Shown here: in pieces, positions 22,500 through 35,800 of the stretch
Numbering within the stretch: position 1 is the first letter of the stretch
Layout: every line of letters begins with the position of its first letter
DNA from: Hippasteria phrygiana
Lineage: Eukaryota; Echinodermata; Asteroidea; Valvatida; Goniasteridae
Reading direction: 5' to 3'
DNA length: 64,000 bases
NCBI GenBank assembly: GCA_037893225.1
Contig: JAZGUH010000141.1
Span: 310,001 to 374,000, forward strand
Made by a program: the position numbers and the translations under genes
Notes under the pieces: generated by a model
What the model saw: the letters and a program-made list of their open reading frames with translations, nothing else
The model's database searches: none
Told to the model about the DNA's origin: nothing

Positions 22500-25118
22500 A
22501 CAGGGGGAAGGTTACCCATTCTTCTGGCACAAAGATGACACACTAATCAACGGTTGTGTCCAAAGACTTCTGGAGAGTATCTTTACCTCTGTTGAATGTT
22601 CTGTAGTCATATCAGGATTTGTATAATACATTGTACCTGTGAGCAGTAAGTAGGCAGTCGCTTAAATCATTTCAGTGGGTCATGAAATGTTGGCCAAAGC
22701 TCTGAATGGTGGTTGGCAATGACTGCTTTTAGATGAGCAGATATTTGTTTGCATTTAATAATAAAAATGCACAATGACGAAAACTTCTATGTTTCTGAAA
22801 CTGCAGGTTTATCGTTAGCAAACTGGTCCCAGAGACAAAAGGAAATGCCAAATTGATGTCCCAATCCAGCAAATTATAGCTTTTAATTAAGTGCAACTGT
22901 ACAATGTACAATGTATGTTCAATGTTTTTTTGTTAAGCACAAAACTTCATCTGTGTTGGTATTTTGATCCAATTCATTGCTTAAACGTTTGAGCACACCA
23001 ACATGTTCCATTACCAGAATGTTTTGTTTGCGAACTTCCGTCTTCATCAACAGTATGAAGACCAGAGTTCTGATCGAAAGTTTAAAGTAGTCTGTTCAGA
23101 ATTTGCCTGATATTGTATAGGACATGAAATTACTTGAACTGTGCTTTTTATTCATACATGCATTAAACAACACAAATAAATTTATCGATCGATATTATGG
23201 ACCGCCCTATCAACATTTTTTTTCACATGCGCCCATTGTATCAAGATCATTACGGGTATGTATACATTTAACGTTCTGATAACAAGAAACCAAACTGCAT
23301 CCTGCATTTTTGCAGCAATTATTTTATACATTTAAGAAGGGGTTTAGGACGGGAACAATAAACCTCCGTCCACAAAAATGCGCAGTAACTTTTCCATTAA
23401 AATAACATCAGAGTTGTATACATAAAAGGTATTTGAATATTCAGTTGACGATTGAAAATTTGAATATTCGGTACATTCGGAATAGCCCTACTTCATTCAC
23501 ATGAATTCCACAATTTCACAAATGTTAATTGTAAGTGCGCTTTTGGGTCCATATATCCTTTTTCGGTTCACTGCATTATACATGTACATGTAGCCCTATG
23601 GGTGACTTATACATGTAGGTCCAACACCAAAAGAGACGGAAAATGCTGTTATTGGAGAGTCGGCATTATCCAGAATTCTCCTAATATGATGACAAATTCT
23701 ACGGTGACGAGCCGAACCAAACTCTACGCAAAGCGTGAAACGCCAACAAAAATATGTGTAATAGGAAACAATGTACCTGGAGTTTGACACTTTTCAGGAC
23801 AGCGGGGAAGACACAGGAGGCCAAAAGAAATTGGGACTAATGACATTAAAGACATACTCCCCAAGGGGCGAGAGGGTTGGTTACTGCCAGCAAGTGATAA
23901 GGGGAGAGAGTGTGGGGGACTTAATCCGAAGCAGAGTCAGCCAGTCTGCATTTCACACGAGCAGCTTCCGGGGCACTTTCAAAACAATTACCAGTCTGTG
24001 ACATAACTCATCATACAGAGAAAGCACTGCAGCTTTGATGAATGTGCTGACAGTCCTAAGTTATAGCATATGGAGAACTAGCGCGCATTTGCTGACTGAC
24101 CTTCACTGAACAGTGTTTAACTCGAGGAAATCACATTACATTTGAGCCCTCTGAGCAAACTTTCCACTGTGTACGGAAAGTGCCTTTGTCAAACGTGTTA
24201 CCTCACACATTTTTGTTGAAAAAATTTCTAACAACTAAATTTTGACGATTCCTATGGAGGTCAAGTCACATTTTGGCTATTTTTCAGCGGGGTCAGCCAC
24301 CGAATCAAATGGCAAGCTCGCACAGAATTACCTTGGAAGGATTCAGAAACTAGATAGAATTAGCTTTCAATCCATGTAACAGTCGTTTTGATTGGATCAG
24401 AAGAAAAAGGGGCACTTTTCATGTCAATTTACGAATCGCGTTTCAACTAGCTCGGTGAAGGCTTATTCATAGTCTGGTCTACAGACTATGCAATAAACTA
24501 TGGAGCGATGCATATTGTATATAGGTTTAGAACGGGACCAGAACCACACTTGTCAATGATCCACATGAGATCATACCATATGACTGAAAGGCGTGGCGTA
24601 TTGTAGGTTTGGGTCAACGCAGAGCTCCTTCCGAGAAAGTTGAAACAGTAATTCATTAACTTTCATACTTTTGTTTAGTTCTGACATAATACTTTAATGT
24701 GGTGTTTCATACATAGAAGAGATTGAATTAAAAGAACTTCTGAAAGGACCATATTGACCCGATTGACCCAAATTACGCGTGCCTTTTCATTTTTTAGGAC
24801 CAATCAAACTTCCGAATGTATCAATAATAAAATATGCCATGATTGCGACCAAAAGAGGAGCAACGCACTGGAATTTGGAAACTTGCCACGTGCACCGCAA
24901 CGCGGTGAAACAATGCAAAGCACATGCGTGGTGTCCCAGTGTAGCATGACCTCGCGCTCGGGCCGGATGTACGCTTTCCTGAGCCGCTTTTACCGACTCG
25001 CACTGTCTGCACTTATCGTCTCGGGAAAAGTTACCTGGTCAGTTTTCCTGGGCAGCAGTTGCCCGGTAGAAGTAACCGCTGGACTCAGGAAAAGTAAATG
25101 AGAGGAAAATGTCCCAGG
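22500..25118. other. Non-coding, no gene supported
   Basis: Contains a short hairpin CATAGTCTGGTCTACAGACTATG-like block near 24468-24490 and an ACATGTACATGTA site near 23580. An 18-nt in-phase minus micro-exon candidate near 24335 is too short to call. Confidence 0.35.
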
Positions 25119-25203
25119 CTGCCCGCACTGGACTTAAAATGGGAAAGTACCCATCGTCTCGGTAAGTTTTACCAAAATAAGTCCAGTGCAGACAGGTCTT
25201 TAC
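25119..25203. repeat. Right end of a relative of the 17787 MITE
   Basis: GCCCGCACTGGACTTAAAAT, GGTAAGTTTTACC and AGTCCAGTGCAGACAGGTC match the right 85 bp of 17787-18146 in order. The left end of this copy could not be located; upstream sequence around 24990-25030 has related words (CACTGTCTGCACTTATCG). Confidence 0.55.
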
Positions 25204-25411
25204 ATTATGACAAAGATATTTTTACGTTTAGTGACAGATTTCTACAAAAAACTCCAACAACCTGACTATTCAATAGTGGATTATAGTTGTATTTCCCCAT
25301 CACATAAAATGGTAGAGTCCACCCACACGTATTTGTTGTGCGCTGTATGTAACGATGTCCACTGTACATGTACGTGTGGGCAGAGGGATTATTTTAGAGG
25401 GATTTGTGCAC

Positions 25412-25620
25412 AAAAGGGGAGTTCATCCTATGACGTCAAATTGTTTGCTGCCCGCAGCGACGACTTTTGGCATCAGCGGGCTAGATACTTGTTAAAATTA
25501 AAATACAAATAGCTCTCAAAAGTCACTTTGTTTGGTATTTCATGGCAGAAATAATTTGCTGTTTAATTTTACAATACGCAATCTACATAAAAATGAAAAA
25601 TGACGCAAACTTCTCTCACC
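25412..25620 (+). repeat. Dispersed repeat R3, copy 1
   Basis: AAAAGGGGAGTT, GTTTGCTGCCCGCAGCGACG, TTTCATGGCAGAAATAATTT and ACAATACGCAATCTACATAA recur in order at 29764-29935. There the repeat lies inside a TIR element. Confidence 0.75.
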
Positions 25621-26309
25621 ACTGAACTTCCTCTTTAAATGCTTACTAACCATCTGGATTATTCCCAATGGATTATAAGATTACCCCCTGAAAAGCCTGT
25701 GTGGAGCCTGTGAACTTGTGAAGTAATCCGGTAATTTGCTTAACAGAGTATTTCCCCAAACAGGTCTACTGTATACCCGAAAAGGAATAATTTATTATGC
25801 AACCACTCAGTGGTGTGGACTATCCTGATTAATGAAAATAAACTCATGAACAATCAATTACATGTAGCTCATGAATATGTAATTATTGTTGCGCAAGAAG
25901 CATGCTAGTGAATAGTTTGTCCGGAAGTTAACTCAGCTGATTGTGCTGAGGTTTAGTGCTGTATGTGGGTTGTTGGCATCGGATATTGATCCCAGAACAG
26001 AAACTTCGCATCAGGTCTGCGTTCTTTTTGCCTCTCTACGCACACATCTTTAAATAAGTTTAGAATTTCTTCAACACCAGAATGCCATGAATGCAGTTCT
26101 TGCAAGAGCTTTAATACTGAGAAGTTCAACCATCTCAGGTTTTAAATTAAATAACTTTTCAAATCACTTCAATGATTCCTTGCCTTTTTAAAAAACTAAC
26201 TGTAAAAGTTTCTCATGTGAACATTATTTTTAAAAGACAAATATCAGTCAAAGAAATCGAGAACTGAGCACAATTACACAAACACATTACCTTGAAAGGA
26301 TTTGTCCTA

Positions 26310-26590
26310 CAATTTCTATGGTTGGGAAGATTAGTAAAAAGTAGAATATATTAATGTCCACGACCATCCCATGGAAACGTACCATTTGACGGAAAATCAT
26401 TGATGAAAATTTCGCATGTTTCTGATTTCCATGGGATTTCCAATCGTCTGACTTTTCCCAAACCAAACTGACATCCCTGATATGATTTTTGTCAATGATT
26501 TTCAAACAAATGGTGCATTTTCAAAGGATGGTCATGTGCATTATTATATTCTATTTTTTGATGATCTTTCCGACAATAGTAATTTTAGAA
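26310..26590. mobile_element. Imperfect inverted-repeat (MITE-like) element
   Basis: The left arm (26310-26400) and right arm (26497-26590) are reverse complements with about 20-25% mismatch. Matched blocks include CGACCATCCCATGGAAACGT with its partner, and TAGAATATA. The centre is about 95 bp. It lies just downstream of the gene A exon at 26670 in the gene's direction. The hydrophobic frame read through the arms is an artefact. Confidence 0.55.
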
Positions 26591-26669
26591 GGAATGCTTT
26601 TTGTAGCCCAATTGAGCTACAAAAAGTTAAAAAGTCTGTGTCCCTTTACACATGAAAAATGGTATTTAC

Positions 26670-26771
26670 CCTTTTGCCCGCTAGCTTGATGTCTTGCTTG
26701 AGTAGATTTGACAAAGCCGCTAGGTTGGCCTTCGCTGATTCCATCATCCATTGATGCTCTAGAGGGTCCAG
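26670..26771 (-). CDS. Gene A exon (102 bp, phase 0-0)
   Basis: Minus-strand exon with acceptor TTGATTTCTAG|CTG and donor AGG|GTAAAT. Its 34 codons read LDPLEHQWMMESAKANLAAL then SNLLKQDIKLAGKR, a helix-forming, lysine-rich stretch with coiled-coil character and no low complexity. It begins and ends in phase 0, like the other gene A exons. As the most 3' exon of the gene found here, it implies that the rest of the gene continues to the left, where I could not find further convincing exons. The protein is not recognised. Confidence rests on splice sites, phase agreement and amino-acid composition together. Confidence 0.6.
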
Positions 26772-29132
26772 CTAGAAATCAAGTCAGTCAAAATCAAGTC
26801 ATTTCACTTCACGTTTGAAGATCAGATTTTGGCCGATTAACCAACCCTGTTTTGGCTCCATCTCGCATATGTGAGCATAAGGAAGGAACTGCATTTAATT
26901 CTGAAGTGTATTTAAAGGCTGTCATGTCTGTGGCTGCCAGTATGGTGCATCATCTTTTAATTACTCATGTCCAAATTTTCTTTCAAGAAAACATTGCTCA
27001 CATATCTCATTTTGATGTGATATCAGATTTCCAGGAATGGTCTATAACAGGGCTGTATTCGAGTTCTGATCCGAGTCCGATGCCAAAACAGTGCATTCAA
27101 AACTCAAACAATCAGCTAAAATCTGGATTTGACTAGAGGCCTTACTCCAACGTACATGTACACTTGAATACTGGATTCTCAAATACTTTTAAAAACTTGT
27201 TATGGTCTTAAACTCATGCCTTGAATCGGCGAGCCCAGACTCAGCAGAGTCTGAGCGTGATTCTAAGACCATTATGATAGTACTTCAGCATCCAGCTTCA
27301 AGTCTACATTCGTGCCCTGGCAAGTCCAAATTCCAGCTCGTTGTTTGAGTTTTTTTTACTCTCAGTGGACCCAAGTCCTGTTTTGTCATCAGACACGGCT
27401 TGGGACTCGACTACAGCCCTGGTCTATAATTAGAATTGGTTACATTTCTCAAAGTAGCAAGATCAACATCATTGCATTGTCTGGTAAAAAGGGAAGAGAG
27501 GTTTTCTGTCTTTTGATTGATGGGCATTATGAAAGTTTGACAACAAATTATTGTAAAAACTTATATGTAAAATAAGATTTCAGAATGAAAATCAGACAAA
27601 TGACATAATGCTAATTACTTCTAACACTTGAGCATAAACAAAGGGACTCTTTGATGTTAAACATATATATATATATCATTGAGAAATTATTATAACTGAG
27701 CTTTTTCTTTGTGCAAAATTTAATGTATATTGGTTAATGATAGCATCAAATTAGTCTTTTGTTTTTAGATGAAACAAGAAAGAATAATATGGGGCACTGT
27801 TATGAAAGTTATGGAAACGACTGTCAAACATTTCGGTAAATGGAAAAAATGCACAGCATCAACACAAAAATGGCAAAATTATTAAAATGACCCATCACCC
27901 CTGAAAGAACTGTACCAATAGCAATAAATTCAAAAATGTAAACAAAAATCTTGATGCTATTTTGATACCATGGAATGAACAAGTTCCAATAAACATGGAA
28001 AACAATGTAATTTTAAGGATTTTGTAACGAAAGATTTGAACAACTTAGCATGAAAAATCCAGAATGATTTAACGTATACAACAAAATGCACGCACCAAAT
28101 TTGCACCCAAAAAATTGTCACTGTCCACATGTATATTGTACATAACTCTGAGCGGATCAACTATCCAGAATAAGTAGACATGTGTCCAGTTCACTCACTC
28201 AACCTTCGAGATACATGTACATATGTGTATCCACCACAGTTCACACCCAAGGAAATGTATGTACTCTTGTCTGGTCCTTATTTTATGTAGATCATGCACA
28301 AAAGCAGATGGGGTTTGTGGGGAAAAAAATTGGGTAAAAAAAAAGCATGCTGAAGGTTAAAAACAGATGATTTAACAAACATGCAATGGCCACAGCTTAA
28401 AGTTAGAAGTAATCTTAAGCTATCTGGTTTAATTAAAGGTTTGGAGAAATCAACATACAAAGAAGTTACAAATGGTTCCGAAACATGAATATATAACAAA
28501 TAAAGATGTTGATGTACATGTACTTTTGTGTTTTGTACATGTATTTATTTTAAAAAGACTTTGGACAGAAAAAAATCATGGGCATGCCCCGCCCACAAAA
28601 ATCCTCCTTTTTTTGCTGTAACAGTAAAAAACTTGGCTTGCCACACCCCTCATGTCTCGGGAAGTGTACAAAACACACGGTTGACATGTTTAAGTGGGTT
28701 AGGCTATACGAGAGAGGACTTGGGACAATGGGGAATTAGGGATAACAATGACACCAAGGGTTTGGGCCGAGTCCTCGGGAGAATTTCATGTACAAACCTT
28801 ATGGGAGCTGTTTGGAAACAAATGGGAACTAAAGAAGGGTTCCATTCATGGTCCTCAGTAGTATAGGAAAACGCACATGTTTGTGTGTACAGGGGTATGT
28901 TATGAAATGTGTTTTTTACCGACAGTGATGTCACAGCCAAAAGGTTTTTTAAATGTAGTGTACACGATTGGTAATCCTCAATTTGTTTTACTGAATTATT
29001 ATGAAATACCTTACTAGACTGTACATGTACATGTAAGTTAATAGTAGTCTCAATCATCCTGTGAAATGATGGCACCAGGTGTGCTGTCGTCAAGAAACGT
29101 GGAAATTTATATCGTTTTCCAAAACTGCCCTG
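26772..29132 (-). other. Gene A intron (part), no other feature
   Basis: AT-rich. It contains (AT)n near 27663-27678 and ACATGTACATG sites near 28512 and 29023. No exon with good splice sites was found. Confidence 0.35.
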
Positions 29133-29256
29133 TAGCCGTTAGTCAAGGCACGCGTGGCTACCAGGACAAGTGGCGCGGCCTGGACATGATAGCGCCATGG
29201 CATATCCGGGGCGCGTCACGCGCCCAGATAGCCACGTGCGCCTTGACTAAAGGCTA
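29133..29256. repeat. Foldback element with 28-bp arms
   Basis: The left arm at 29133-29160 and right arm at 29229-29256 are inverted repeats with 25 of 28 paired (core TAGTCAAGGC). The GC-rich centre (GGCGCGGCC..GGGGCGCG) contrasts with the AT-rich surroundings. Confidence 0.75.
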
Positions 29257-29680
29257 TTATCCGCCCGACGGTTGAAAATGAGCGCCGTTTTTCTCTCGTT
29301 TTTTCCGTCATCCAACAACGCAAAGCTTTGAAAGGGACATTGGAATGATATTTCCTATAACATACTAACCCCCAAATCCGCCCATTTCTGAAAATTGCAA
29401 CAATGACCAATCATGTACACTGCCTTTAAGTCTTACTAAAACACGGAATTACATACATGTACATGTACGCATTTAAATTTTTGTTGGATTTGTTTTGGAG
29501 TCTTCCCTCTGTGAATGTTGGCCCCCAACCATTCCTACCCTCTCCCCAGTGCTCAAATGGCGGAACTTTCTACAACCTTTTCCAAAACTGGTTTTGGCAA
29601 AGTCCGATTTATTTGTGTGGCTACAATGTAGCTCACCCTAACACGTACATGTATCTCTGGACAATATCCTTCATTTCTAG

Positions 29681-30135
29681 GAACTGGGGCCAATTTCATA
29701 GAGCATGCAAACAAATCTGCTGTCATAACATGAACTCCCCTTTTGTGTCTACCACTAGGCATGAAAAGGGGAGTTGGGTTTCTGTTTGCTGCCCGCAGCG
29801 ACGACTTTTAGACAAATGGCACAAGCGAGCCCCCAAAGGTCACTTTTTGTTATTTCATGGCAGAAATAATTTGCTGTTTTATTTTACAATACGCAATCTA
29901 CATAAAACTACAAAATGACGCAGACTTCTCTCAGCAATCAACTAAACACAAAAAAACCTTGCTTAGTAAAATCAGGTTACCAGCCAAAACTCCATGTGAT
30001 GTATATTGCTTGTGGCTGGAAATTTAGCTGCTATTTGCTTAGCATGGCAATAACATGGGGTTTGGGCTGGTAACCCGATTTTACTAAACAAGGTTTTGTT
30101 GTGCTTAAGCAGCTCTATGAAATTGGCCCCAGTTC
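29681..30135. mobile_element. 455-bp TIR element with internal hairpin
   Basis: Perfect 24-bp terminal inverted repeats (29681-29704 and 30112-30135), core GGGGCCAATTTCATAGAGC. Inside, R3 copy 2 (29764-29935) is followed by a second inverted pair (29950-29995 against 30057-30098; words CCTTG..TTAGTAAAATC and GGTTACCAGCC). No coding sequence. Superfamily not determined. Confidence 0.8.
29764..29935 (+). repeat. Dispersed repeat R3, copy 2
   Basis: Homologous to 25412-25620 in the same orientation, here lying wholly inside the 29681-30135 element. Confidence 0.75.
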
Positions 30136-31670
30136 AGAATGACTTGATACCATGGTAACACACTTTGCATGCAAAGCCACAACACAACAGGGATGGAGCT
30201 GGTGGCAAAACATGGTGGGCGGAGTCAGCTGCTGCAGGGTGGGTGGGTGGGGGGAGTTTACCTGGTGCCAATGCACTACGGTATCTGTACTACATGAGGT
30301 GCTGGCCTCGCTGCTAATAGATTGCATTGTACCACTGGACTGCAGTCCAGGCTTGTGTGGCAGCAAGGAGAGAAACAAATCATTAGATTATACTCTGCCA
30401 GTAATAACCCAAAATATTCTCAGAAGATATCTATTTTCCAGCTCTACACTTTCCTGGGAGAGCTCAGTGGACTTTTGGATATACACAGAATATGACACAG
30501 ATACATGTACATTCCTGAAAAGTAATCAGTCAATGGCTGTATGCATTGTGAATTAAAAAAGTTTCCCTGCAAATTTTAATGATTTTTGCATAGTGTAAGA
30601 TGTCTGTAACCTCCAGGCATGAAATTGTAATCTTCTTTTTTCAGTATAAAATCCATCAAAGTGGTCGACTCCTCAAAATATTGGAATCTTGATTCCGAAC
30701 CTCGAAGTCAATTAGAGTGGACTCCTGTCTTGAGTCGCCCATAGTCCGTTTCACATGAGCGCTGGAAACACACATCTGCGATGATTGTCGCCGGGTGTCT
30801 AATGCCCAAAAGGATGCCTACAATTTCATCGCAGGCTTTGTCACGATACAACAGTCCGGTAGCAAACGTCCCTCGTTTTGCAATGTTTGCATGCATGGGT
30901 CAAAGGCTACACATGTATCACTGGTACGGTATCGCTACTATAGTACAGCTTCATTTGAAAAAAAAACCTTGAGTCCCTGAGAAATTTGGATCTGCTGGAC
31001 CTAAAGTAAAATATCCAGGTCTTCCATTTAAAACAGAAAACATTTAGAGGAAAGACTCGCAATGTAAAGAAAAACAAGATTTAGTTTTGAGGAAAGAAAA
31101 ACCTGACAAACCTGTTTAAAATTTGCCATAAATGAAAATTGTGTCAGGCCCCAATGTTTTATGAATATGCATTGCAGTCATGCTCAAGGCCTCATTCCAC
31201 AATTTGGTTTTCTGAACATTTTATAGAGGTTTATGATTTTAAAAAACTGAACGTATTCCTAATTAGTTGGAGTTCAAGTACCCTTGATTTGATCAGCCCT
31301 CCTGGAGTACATGAAGTAGCAGACATGAGTTATTCACACCCTGGTTCCCAAACATGACTGCCTCATATGACTCACACAATGATTACCAACACATGTGCCT
31401 CACACTCTCCACCAAGAAACTGCCAGTGACTCCTTGGAGAGCCAACAACTTTTAACTAAGATCCCCAACCACCTCGACTTGTCTCTCTGATTTCAAACTC
31501 CCAGTCCAAACAGGCCAACCCCAACACGTGTTTCGGCACTTTCTGACAAATGACGAGCACCTGTGACTTTCCACACGTCCGAGGAGTCAACGTGCCACGT
31601 TTGACGTGGAGAGCTTGATTAGAATTGAAATCACGTACCAAGGGCTAGTATGGAAAGAAGGGTTTGGAGA

Positions 31671-31693
31671 GGGGGGGGGGGGGGGGGGGGGGG
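31671..31693. repeat. Poly-G, 23 bases
   Basis: Uninterrupted G run on plus. The exact length is unreliable in sequencing. Confidence 0.9.
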
Positions 31694-32239
31694 TCCAAGT
31701 CAGTAGGTCGAATCTACATGTAATAAGGGGACAAGTTGTAATCAGGAACCGGCAGAGCATGACGTTTTACCGAGAACAGATCGTGGGAGACACTGGAGCA
31801 AGGGAGGCCCAAGGTGGCACGGACTGGCACGATTGCACAACCTCAGACGTGTGAAAGTGCCATCCACGATACGGTCACGCATGACTTTCCCTCCATGACT
31901 GTTGGGGGATGGTGATGACAGCCGTTTCATTACAGGGCCAGAAATATGGAAGGGATCGCGGTATGAATACTTAAGGAGTTTCCATGGGAATGCAGTGTTC
32001 GTTCTTCTTTTTTTTCCTGAATCCCAGTTGAAAAAAAATGATTTTAGAAAAGAATCAGGTCAGCAGTGGCCCTTTGCAAACGTATACTTAAAAAGAGTGG
32101 ATCATCAGTTAAAGTTCCCAGCCCAATTTTGTGGAGCTGTTTAGCAGAAAATGTTGCTTAAAAAATTGACTTGCTTAGCAAAATTCAGCCAAGAACTTGC
32201 CAGTAACCTGTTAACCCCTGGCATTCGGCTGTTATTGAT

Positions 32240-32267
32240 GGGGGGGGGGGGGGGGGGGGGGGGGGGG
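32240..32267. repeat. Poly-G, 28 bases
   Basis: Uninterrupted G run on plus, flanked by unrelated unique sequence. Confidence 0.9.
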
Positions 32268-33249
32268 CTGGTACGCCAAGATCGGCCAAGCATACATGTA
32301 AATGTAAACAATAGGCACCACCCTGAATAGAGTGGTCCTATTCATCTCACTTGGAGCCCCCTTTCATGTAAATGAAACCTTTGTTTGAAAAAGCTCCACC
32401 TATTCATTACACTCCCATTCAAAAACAATACAGTTCAAAAATTAATGGATTGAGTATGTGCAGGAATGCGCCTATAGACATCAACCGACCAGGTGGTCTT
32501 TTCTAAACCGCGGCTGTGGCCGTATTCAAGAGATTTATTACATCCAATCTATGCTTAGCTAAATTCTGTACTTCAAAGATCGATGGAATTAGCCACAGGT
32601 CTAGAATTAACTCATTTATTAATTAAAAGGCTGTGCTCACTGCTCATTGTCAGAACCAATAAAATCTTTAACGTCTTCAGACTTCTCATTTCTGAAAACC
32701 ACCTTTTTCTAAGATTTCATTTAGGGCAGTTCACAATTCAGTGCGCCAACAAGCAAATGATTTAAAAATGCCTTTTTCCAACACGGCAGTAACTTGTTCA
32801 TCTGCAAGATTTTTTAGTTAAGTACCATTTGAAAAGCATTAAAAAAACCTTGTAAAATCAATCCTTAACCCTTTACAAAAAAAATTCCAATAAAATAATA
32901 GCTGTCACCTGGTGTAAAATGACACATTCTGTTTTAATGAACATCACCGTTTTTCCTACGACTGACTGCATGTACAACCTTTTTGTATTGTGAATAACCC
33001 CAATTTAAAAACTGAAAAGATTCCAATCTTTCAAGCGACAGTTTATGTACATCTGCTGATACATCCTCAAGCCTGCCTCCACCTACATAGCCTGCCTCCA
33101 CCTACATACCAGTAATTCTAAAAGAATTTTTCAACAACGAGCCACACAATTGAAGAGAAAACTCGGAATTAATGTAACCAAATAAAACAAAACTACAGAG
33201 TTACATACAATGGTTAAAACTCTACAACTGTACAATCTCCATAACTCAC

Positions 33250-33312
33250 CGAGATGAGAGGGGGTGGCTCGTCGTCTTTCAACAAGTTCAGCGCATCATT
33301 ATTCCCGTTTGT
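33250..33312 (-). CDS. Gene A exon (63 bp, phase 0-0)
   Basis: Minus-strand exon with acceptor CTATTTTCAG|ACA and donor TCG|GTGAGT, both close to consensus. Its 21 codons read TNGNNDALNLLKDDEPPPLI then S, a polar, acidic and proline-containing linker. It starts and ends in phase 0, as required to join the exon at 45354-45533 upstream and 26670-26771 downstream. The intron to the upstream exon is 12 kb and holds the Ty3/gypsy element. A 21-bp micro-exon candidate (minus, GTGATC..ACC before GTAAGTAAG near 33705-33725) could precede it but is too weak to call. Confidence 0.6.
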
Positions 33313-35800
33313 CTGAAAATAGCGAAACCAAACAAAATTGTATGCATCCACACCCCAATAAATATCAATAAAATTAAATAATAACATCACAATAACAACA
33401 TATATTCCAGCTCTGCCATTCTGGGTGGAAGTGAACCGCTTTTGGAGGTTGAAATTGCCCATTTTGTGCACCTCATGCGTACAAAAACCACATTAAAACA
33501 AATCTATTCGTATTTTGACTTCAAAATGTTGGCAACTATCCAACAAAAAGTAGTGTTGAATGCTTTTTGATGATATTCCTTCTGTGTGTGTACAAAATGT
33601 ACATTCAGCTCAAGAGAAGGGATGTGGAGGATGTGGAGGAAGCTTGGTGGAAAGCCCCCACACCCTCCCCCTACATGTATCTCTGAGAACATTTGCTTAC
33701 TTACGGTACAATTTCCTTTGATCACCTACAATATGTACAATGTACGTACACGTTGTATTATTTGCAGCTGATGCCTATAATAATGTTACTTGGCTCTCTC
33801 CCCAACACTTTCATAAAACCTTAGCTAACATTTTGTAAAATGCTTTTTGCACAAAATACAATTAAAATAATGCTAGGTGTTGGAGTTTGTCGCAAAGGTT
33901 CTCCAAAATAGCTGAGCAATTCTAGCGCCTGTGTAACTGACCAAAAGAACAACTGATGGAAGGGCCGGCCGACCGACCCACCGACTGAGCAATCAATTCA
34001 TTTTTTTATTTTTTTATTTTTCAAATATTGTTTTGCATTCCATTCTCAATAAAGCTAAATAAGAGAGGACATCCAGTCAAATAACTAGCCCAAAACAGGG
34101 AGGCAGCAGACAGCTCGACAGACAAACAGATGACAACAACATCCCATTTATGTCCTTTTCAGTCAACACCTGATTCATCTTTTCCAATGAACCTACATGT
34201 CGTAATGCACTTTCAATCCCTCTCCACCCCATTGTTAATGTCACCATGCATACACAGACTACCTGATCATCCTCCTTGGTTATTAAATAAAAGACCCCTC
34301 CTCAACCACAACAAGAGAATTCCGGCTAATTACAGAACACCAAATCCTTTGGCACAAGATAATGATGATCAAACACAGGAACAAGGCAATACCGAATGCT
34401 ACCTCCGCCAATCCCCCCCGGATGAAGGAACCCCATTTAGTATTTATAAGATTTCACACTATGTTGGATAAGGGAGAAACCCGGACGAGCTAGCCGATGC
34501 ACCCTGACATCTGTCTAACAGAATTGGGATGCAAACTCCCATCTTTCTCTCTCTCTCTTTTTTAAGCAGCGTCTGGGAAAACATGTCTCAAGCAATTACA
34601 TCAATAATTACAACATTTTCTGCTGTTCTAAGCCCTGGGATTATTTTCTTAATTTGGTTTTTATTCTTTCTAATCTATCACAATGGCCGGGAGTTTTTTC
34701 TTTTAAGACAGAGAGTGACTGGCAACAGCTGCGTGCTGAATACATCAAAGATTTATGTCCACACAAAAATGAGCGTCGTAAATATTTCATGGTGCTGTTG
34801 ACGCTGACAGAATAACCGCTTCATTGTGGGGCAATTCACTTTGTGGCGCCCTCGTTTGCTATCAGCGCTCCGGGGTAACTAGCACCTCAGCTTAAAGATA
34901 GAGGGCCGTACTCAGGGGTGAGATTGGCTGAAAAAGAAAAATCCACAAAATCTGCACTGTTTGGGGGTCACCGAGGACCCCAGAGCAACGTAGGGCCTGT
35001 GGTTTGTATTTACCTAAAGGCACCCCTTAAAATACCCGTTTCTATTGGTCTATATCCACTTTTACAGGTAAAAACACCTTTACGGTAACACCTTAGGAAT
35101 TCCAGATTTCAAAAGAGATTCTTCAAAAACTCTGAAATCAGTAAAAATCCTGACCAAAAAATCCTGAATTCGGAGAAAATCCTGACAAATCTCACCCCTG
35201 CGTACATGTACTTCACAGGAACAAGATATTCCAGATTCTTCAAAGAACATGTTTTTAAATTTCAGTCCAGACTATCAAAAAATAAAATAAACCTGTAACA
35301 CAGTTCTGTTCAACAATAAACAATTATTATTACTATTATCCAGTAGTAAGCTCACAATCAATCAATGACAATGGTACAATGCACATTTAACGACTGTTTG
35401 TTCCTATTCCTTTCCACATACACTACCTGATTCTTTATAATGAACTTACATTTCGTATTGATTGTGTCAATTTTCCTGCATTCAGAGCAAAGAGCAAAGT
35501 GCGAAAGGTGAATCCATGGGTTGGGAAATTGTAATTGTGACTATAGGCCCTTTTTACCTACATGACCAGGCAGTGCTCCATGTAGAAAAGCAGTTTCAAT
35601 TAAGGGATTTAGGTTTTTTATTTTCCTAACATTCCTTGATTTTTCTTTGGCAAATGTTAACATTTTTTCTATATTGTCTTTTGAGGATTTTTCTGTTTTC
35701 AAAGGGAAAATTAAATCAAGAACCTGTCTTTTGCTCCTGCGCTTCAAAGTGAAAAAAGAAAACTGGCAGGAGCTTCCCAGATTGTATCGTAAAATGGGGC
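33313..35800 (-). other. Gene A intron, unremarkable
   Basis: No repeat of known type apart from a minus SINE-tail fragment at about 35741-35775 (CTCCTGCCAGTTTTCTTTTT read on minus). Confidence 0.35.

Larger units (their letters stand above)
30136..33249 (-). other. Gene A intron with poly-G tracts
   Basis: Poly-G runs of 23 (31671-31693) and 28 (32240-32267) bases stand out. At 32140-32210 a TTGCTTAGCAAAATT-type block resembles the end of the 29681 element family. An 18-bp duplication (CCTGCCTCCACCTACATA) lies at 33074-33109. No further exon. Confidence 0.4.
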
